The notes under the pieces were generated by a model. That model saw nothing but the letters and a program-made list of their open reading frames with translations. It was not told the DNA's origin and searched no databases. Positions 59,825-64,000 of a DNA stretch of 64,000 nucleotides are shown piece after piece; positions within the stretch are counted from its first letter, which is position 1; every line of letters begins with the position of its first letter. The DNA comes from Oryzias latipes (taxonomy: Eukaryota; Chordata; Actinopteri; Beloniformes; Adrianichthyidae), in contig NC_019869.2 in assembly GCF_002234675.1 (NCBI RefSeq), positions 13,817,015 to 13,881,014 on the forward strand, given 5' to 3'. The translations under genes and the position numbers were made by a program.

Positions 59825-60095
59825 GCCCTGGCAACTGGTGTTCGAGCGACCACTTTCAATGAAAAGTCTATGTAAACACCCGTTACCCATGTTCAAATAT
59901 ATGGCGTCTCTATGCGATTTTTCCAGTCCGTTTTCCCAGGCATTCACTGAACGCAAACTGAAAGTTCAACCAATTGAACCTTCGACTGCTTCAACGTCAA
60001 ACAGCTGAACTTTGACCAATCATGGACTCAGATTTGGTAGTGATGTATGAGTAGCGTCCTTTTCAAAAGACAGACGTGCCAACTGGTTAGGAAGT
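59825..60095 (+). repeat. copy 3 of the 49.3-kb MITE family
   Basis: GCGACCACTTTCAATGAAAA, GTTACCCATGTTC, GAACTTTGACCAATCATGGA and CAGATTTGGTAGTGATGTAT align in order with 50.7-50.95 kb. Confidence 0.5.
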
Positions 60096-60099
60096 GATC

Positions 60100-60904
60100 A
60101 AAAAGAAGAACATAATAATTGTGTAGTATTAAAGGGTTAAAACTAACAAAAAAGTTTAGCTGTTGGACAACTATAGAGTCTCCAATGTGAAGCTTGTGTT
60201 GTTTTTTGCTGGCATGCCAGAGCTACTGCTATTGACCCCTCCCACATCCCAAAGCCCACTTAAGGTGCATCTGGTTCAGCTGCTCTCCTGGCTGCAGGTA
60301 GAGGACAGAGAAGTTCAATTCCAGTTTTCCTGTGGTTTTGGCATGAGGACAAACTCCATGCAGACCTTGCACTGAAATCCCCCCAAACGTTGGCGTTTGC
60401 TCTGGAAAAACAAGTCAATACGAGGCGTCGGAGAGCATGGCGTGAAAGGTCAGCATTAGCTTCCAGGACTGCTAGTAGCCTGTAGTTTATAAATCATGCA
60501 GCATGTCAGACATATTTATGCCTTTATGAAAACTACATGGCCTGGAAGTAGAAGATGTCCAAATTCCAGACTCTGCTCAAGTGGCAACCGTTTATTAAAA
60601 CAGAAATGGTGCAGTTTGAACAGGAGCCAAAATGATAATGAAATCCTATTGCATGGGCCTTAAAAGGGATGCTTCGTACTCTGGAGATTAAATGGTTGTT
60701 TGATTAAACACTATAATAATGCAAATTGCAGTTGCGCATTATTCTAAGTGGATCAAAAGTTTCCACGCCAGTTTACTGTAATAAACTTTGATGAGTAATG
60801 GACACTCAATCCACTCACTCACCATTTGTTTTTGGACTAAATGCTGCACTCATTAAAGGACGCTGACTCAATTTCTCCAGCCAGCAGGATGCATTTATAG
60901 ATAG
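60100..60904. other. no gene seen
   Basis: A small piece near 60340-60376 (GAGGACAAACTCCATGCAGA) looks like the far end of the 5.4-kb interspersed repeat. Nothing else is supported. Confidence 0.35.
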
Positions 60905-61140
60905 ATGGTAAATGGAATGTATATATGTATAGCACTTGGCTACCTTTCCTTTTAAAGCCCAAAACGCTTTACAGTCACAGTCCCATTCGCCCATGCATAT
61001 ACATCCACACACCTTGCAATGGCGCCAACCTATACCCATAAGGAGCAATGTAGGGTTCAGTGTCCTGCTCAAGGATATTGTGACACAAGGTGAGAACTGA
61101 ACCTGCGATCTTCTGATCAGAGGTTGACCACGGGCGCCAT
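60905..61140 (-). repeat. old copy of a tRNA-derived SINE
   Basis: Homologous to 63077-63358: GATGGTAAATGGAATGTATA, AACGCTTTACAGTCACAG, CCCATTCGCCCATGCA, GGGTTCAGTGTCCTGCTCAA. The tRNA-like head at the right end is diverged (GCAGGTTCAGTTCTCACC on the minus strand in place of a clean B box). Confidence 0.55.
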
Positions 61141-62737
61141 CACTGATGTGTAGCGTCAGTCCTATTCTTCTGGTTGTCTGTGAGGCAACTAACAATTATG
61201 TTCAGTTATCTTGGCATCATTTGTTTAGTCATTTTCGTAGTGCCAAACACAAAAGGAAAATGTCTCTGCGTTTAATCAAACATCAGGTTGGAGACCATCG
61301 AATGAAGGAACTCTGCTCACAAAGCCTTTCTCCAGTGATATGAACGGCCATTTATTTATTTATTTATTTTTTTAAGAGAAGCACAATAGCAAACATTTAA
61401 TTTCTGAGTTTTCTAACTGACGTGGGATTGAAATAGTGCTTCTGCCGTAATGTTTGCAGGTTGCTAATTCACCAGGTGGTCTGGCTCATGGTTTTCATCT
61501 TTGAATAACATCATAGCTTCTGCATGTCAGTAGAGCTTTCTCTCACTTAAATGCAGTTCACCTCCGCAGTGTTGCAGATTTTTTTGTGCAATTTTGTATA
61601 CCATTTTATTTTTTTTAAGTGCATTGTGTTCTCCAACCTGATTGGCCATAGACTATTGTCAACAAGTCTCCTTGCTGTGTCTCCTTTACAGAAATCATTC
61701 ATCTTTACTAAGTTGGAGTGCGTGCCGATCTTTAGTTCATTAGTTCAGGACTTATTTTTACAAGACGGTTTGAACTTTAAAGGTTTAAACATGATAGACA
61801 AGTGTGAAAATGTACATGTGTTCATGTCTGTCTGAGAAAAGTGTGTAGTGAGGGGTTTTATAGTCTTAAAACATCTATATTTATTGTAAGAAATTAAAGT
61901 TGACTATTTTGCAAACTTTGTCGAGCGCCAGGTTATTTTTAGAGTGTAATTTGCGCGAGAAATGAGGGACCACTCTGTAAAATGTTAAATCTCTACTCTG
62001 CCTTTTTTTTAAGGCTGCTACAATGGTACCATCCTCTTCTGTGGTTTTGTGCATTCCTTAGTGTTGTAGATAGGCTAGCTGTGGCTTTAATGGGATGTAA
62101 TTGGAAAACCCGATTAATGAATGTTTATTTAGATAAAATGTTTTTGACCACACAAAAATTCAACATTTTGTTGTCGACTTTATCAATGAAGAGTCGCAGT
62201 TTTAAATCTGACCACAGAAGCTGTAAGGCAACACACACAAAGAAACACACACACGCACACAGTTCCATTGGATGGGTCACTGTAAGGCAGCAGAACTGTA
62301 GCCATTAGAGACTTAGCACACAGAGCTCAGCAAGCTGCAGCACCCACTAATGGGATACATTTACAAGCCCCTGGATTGGTGTGTGTATGCCTGTAGCCTC
62401 ACTCCGGTGTCTGTGTGTTGAGCCAAACATCCAGTGAATGTATAGTCTATGTGGGTGTGCTGCACTATGACTGCACACGTCAAAATGTGCAACTGTGCAG
62501 TCACCCTGATTCCTTGAAAAACCTGTTGAAAGACTTCAGAGATTTAAATTTTAGTTAGTTTTTTTTTTTTTTTTTTTTTGTCAAAGATACCTGTATTTGT
62601 TCTTTTTTTTTTTAAACTGAACCTATGAAATATCTAATATGATATGAGCTTTTTGTTTAGTGCTGTAAAACTGCATGTATTCTGATACATGATGAAAAAA
62701 AACTAAAACATAAACAACTTTTATTCCTTTATTGACC
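61141..62737. other. no gene seen
   Basis: A (TTTA)5-like run near 61350-61368, CA-rich sequence at 62228-62262 and a 23-T tract near 62557-62579. No supported exon. Confidence 0.4.
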
Positions 62738-63560
62738 TACCATATTGCACACATTATAAGGCCTACTTAAAAGACTTTTTTTTTTTTAATGAAAAGGCAC
62801 CTTATAATCCGAATCACCTTAAATATGTATTTATTTTGGTTGTGTTTACTGATGCCCGAGCAATTTAGAGAGAGACAAGGCATTTTGTCAAAATGTTTGG
62901 TTGTGTATCATTGTAATTATTACAAGGTTGGGAGTTAGTGATGTCACAGTAATATTTGTTTTAGTGGTATCAATTTGTTTTGGATGTGTTGCAAACAAGC
63001 TTAGGTATTTTGTATGTACGCCAACGCATTTAACAGGTAGCGGTCGCTCTGTGTTTTGGTTGTGCGTTACTAACAAATGGTAAATGGCGTATACTTGTAT
63101 AGCGCCTTTCTTCCTACAAGGACAAAGCGCTTTACAGTCACAGACCCATTCACCCAGTCACACACACATTCACACACACATTCATACACTGATGGCGGCT
63201 CCGCTGCCAAACACAGGCGCCTGCCTACCACCAGAGGCAAGGTGGGGTTCAGTGTCTTGCCCAAGGACACTTCGACTCATGGGCGTGCAAGGCGGGAATC
63301 GAACCTGCAATATTATGATCATGGGTCGACCGCCCTACCGCTGCACCACGGCCGCCCCTAAAAAGGTTGGGAGTCACAGGTACTGGAAACACTTTTAAAG
63401 TGGCTAACGTGTAGCATATCGAAAACAAGTTCTGGCATTCGTAAGCGCACTTAAAATAGTCTTACTGACTGTGATGGTGTGGCACCATCAGACTTATCTC
63501 TGACTTTTCTCTCACTTAATGCGTCTTATAGTTCGGTGCACTGAAGTTTTTTTTTAAGAA
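62738..63560. mobile_element. old MITE of the TTATAATCCG type, interrupted by a SINE
   Basis: Left end TACCATATTGCACACATTATA then CACCTTATAATCCG; right end GCGTCTTATAGTTCGGTGCA. These correspond to a diverged vertebrate MITE with ACCGTATTTTTCG-type ends and internal GCGCCTTATAATCCGGTGCG words. A SINE sits at 63077-63358. Borders are approximate. Confidence 0.45.
63077..63358 (-). repeat. tRNA-derived SINE
   Basis: On the minus strand it starts GGGGCGGCCGTGGTGCAGCGG, with TGGTGCAGCGG matching the RNA polymerase III A box, and GGTTCGATTCC, a perfect B box, about 40 bases on. The tail runs through GGGCAAGACACTGAACCCC and ends in the AAGCGCTTTGTC / GGCGCTATACAAGTATACGC / CATTTACCA part typical of SINEs that borrow a LINE 3' end. 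No free tRNA gene is implied. Confidence 0.7.
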
Positions 63561-64000
63561 GTAGCATGTAAAATACACAGACTAGATAATATTTATTGCT
63601 GTAGGTATTATATTGACCATTTTTGTGTAATCAGCCACGGATGGTTTTAAATTGCTGTTTTTGTGTTGCTCAAGTGTGATTCTAAATCCAATCCAATGGG
63701 TTCTGTTGAGCTGAGGCTCATAGAAATGTCCTCATCGCTTGGCCGTTTTTTGAAATTTACCACTCTGAAGTCGTGCCCTCTCAACAGCCTGCTTGTTTTT
63801 ATCTTTTGCTTCCCCTTTCTCCTGTGTCCCTGGTGTCAGGACCACAGCTTCACTCCATCCATTTTCCGGAGTTTTAGAAGTAGATTGACAAGGGTCAAGG
63901 TAAAAACCAAGAGAGAGTTTAAAGTCAAAGAGAAAGAGGCAGATGTGAGGGTTGGCATTGATGGAGAGCTCAGGGGTTGAGGGACAGGAGTGACCATAAA
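63561..64000. other. no gene seen
   Basis: No convincing exon up to the window end. A 105-codon frame at 63663-63980 has no recognisable domain. Confidence 0.35.

Noticed and set aside
63281..63358. tRNA gene on the minus strand
   Set aside because: A and B boxes are present but the sequence cannot fold into a full cloverleaf and continues into a SINE body; a second diverged copy lies at 61 kb.
1..64000. CRISPR arrays, operons, prophage or bacterial features
   Set aside because: No regularly spaced direct repeats and no tightly packed genes; introns, AATAAA signals and fish transposons mark this as vertebrate DNA.

Overview
This window looks like vertebrate, specifically teleost fish, nuclear DNA. 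It is AT-rich, gene-poor and intron-bearing, and it is full of fish-type transposable elements: Tc1/mariner, hAT-like and piggyBac-like MITEs, L1-type LINE fragments, a solo LTR and a tRNA-derived SINE. The two recognisable genes are a SMIM12 orthologue and a GJA4/Cx37-type connexin whose N-terminus resembles zebrafish Cx39.4. A ricefish (medaka-like) source is my impression from the repeat families. It is not proven by anything in the window.

Layout. Left end (0-3.3 kb): smim12 on the + strand, with a probable non-coding exon 1, a roughly 1.9 kb intron holding a hAT-type MITE, one coding exon and two polyadenylation signals. At 11.2-12.4 kb on the - strand: an intact one-exon connexin coding region (382 aa) with a clear splice acceptor 10 bases upstream of its ATG. 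In human, GJA4 and SMIM12 are neighbours and convergent (GJA4+, SMIM12-). Here the pair is in the same order read from the other strand, with the 3' ends facing each other across about 8 kb of repeats, so this is an ancient vertebrate synteny block.

12.8-34.5 kb is a transposon graveyard. It holds two decayed L1-type LINEs (17.4-18.9 kb with a 15-bp target duplication; 29.1-32.1 kb), seven copies across the window of a ~200-bp TTAA-targeting MITE (three of them inside LINE ORF2 remnants), two Tc1 remnants, and a solo LTR nested in a TIR element. There is also a TIR repeat family (3.7, 8.1, 13.4 and 33.6 kb) that carries an acidic reading frame resembling the N-terminus of fish P2X7-domain-like proteins.

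35.8-36.2 kb is CpG-rich and holds a candidate + strand first exon (short ORF MIESGQ ending exactly at a GTAAGA donor) of a gene I cannot name. At 39.77-39.89 kb a candidate - strand terminal coding exon has an acceptor, a 39-codon reading frame, a stop and an AATAAA signal. From 40 kb to the right end I see no further convincing exons. That part holds MITE families (43-51 kb, 58-60 kb), a near full-length but broken Tc1 element (56.3-57.8 kb) and two SINE copies, and may be intronic or intergenic.

I found no CRISPR array, operon or free-standing RNA gene, which fits a vertebrate chromosome. No obviously new biological system is present. The most unusual items are the P2X7-like repeat, the 484-bp MITE at 44.7 kb with long near-perfect terminal repeats, and the two unassigned candidate exons.
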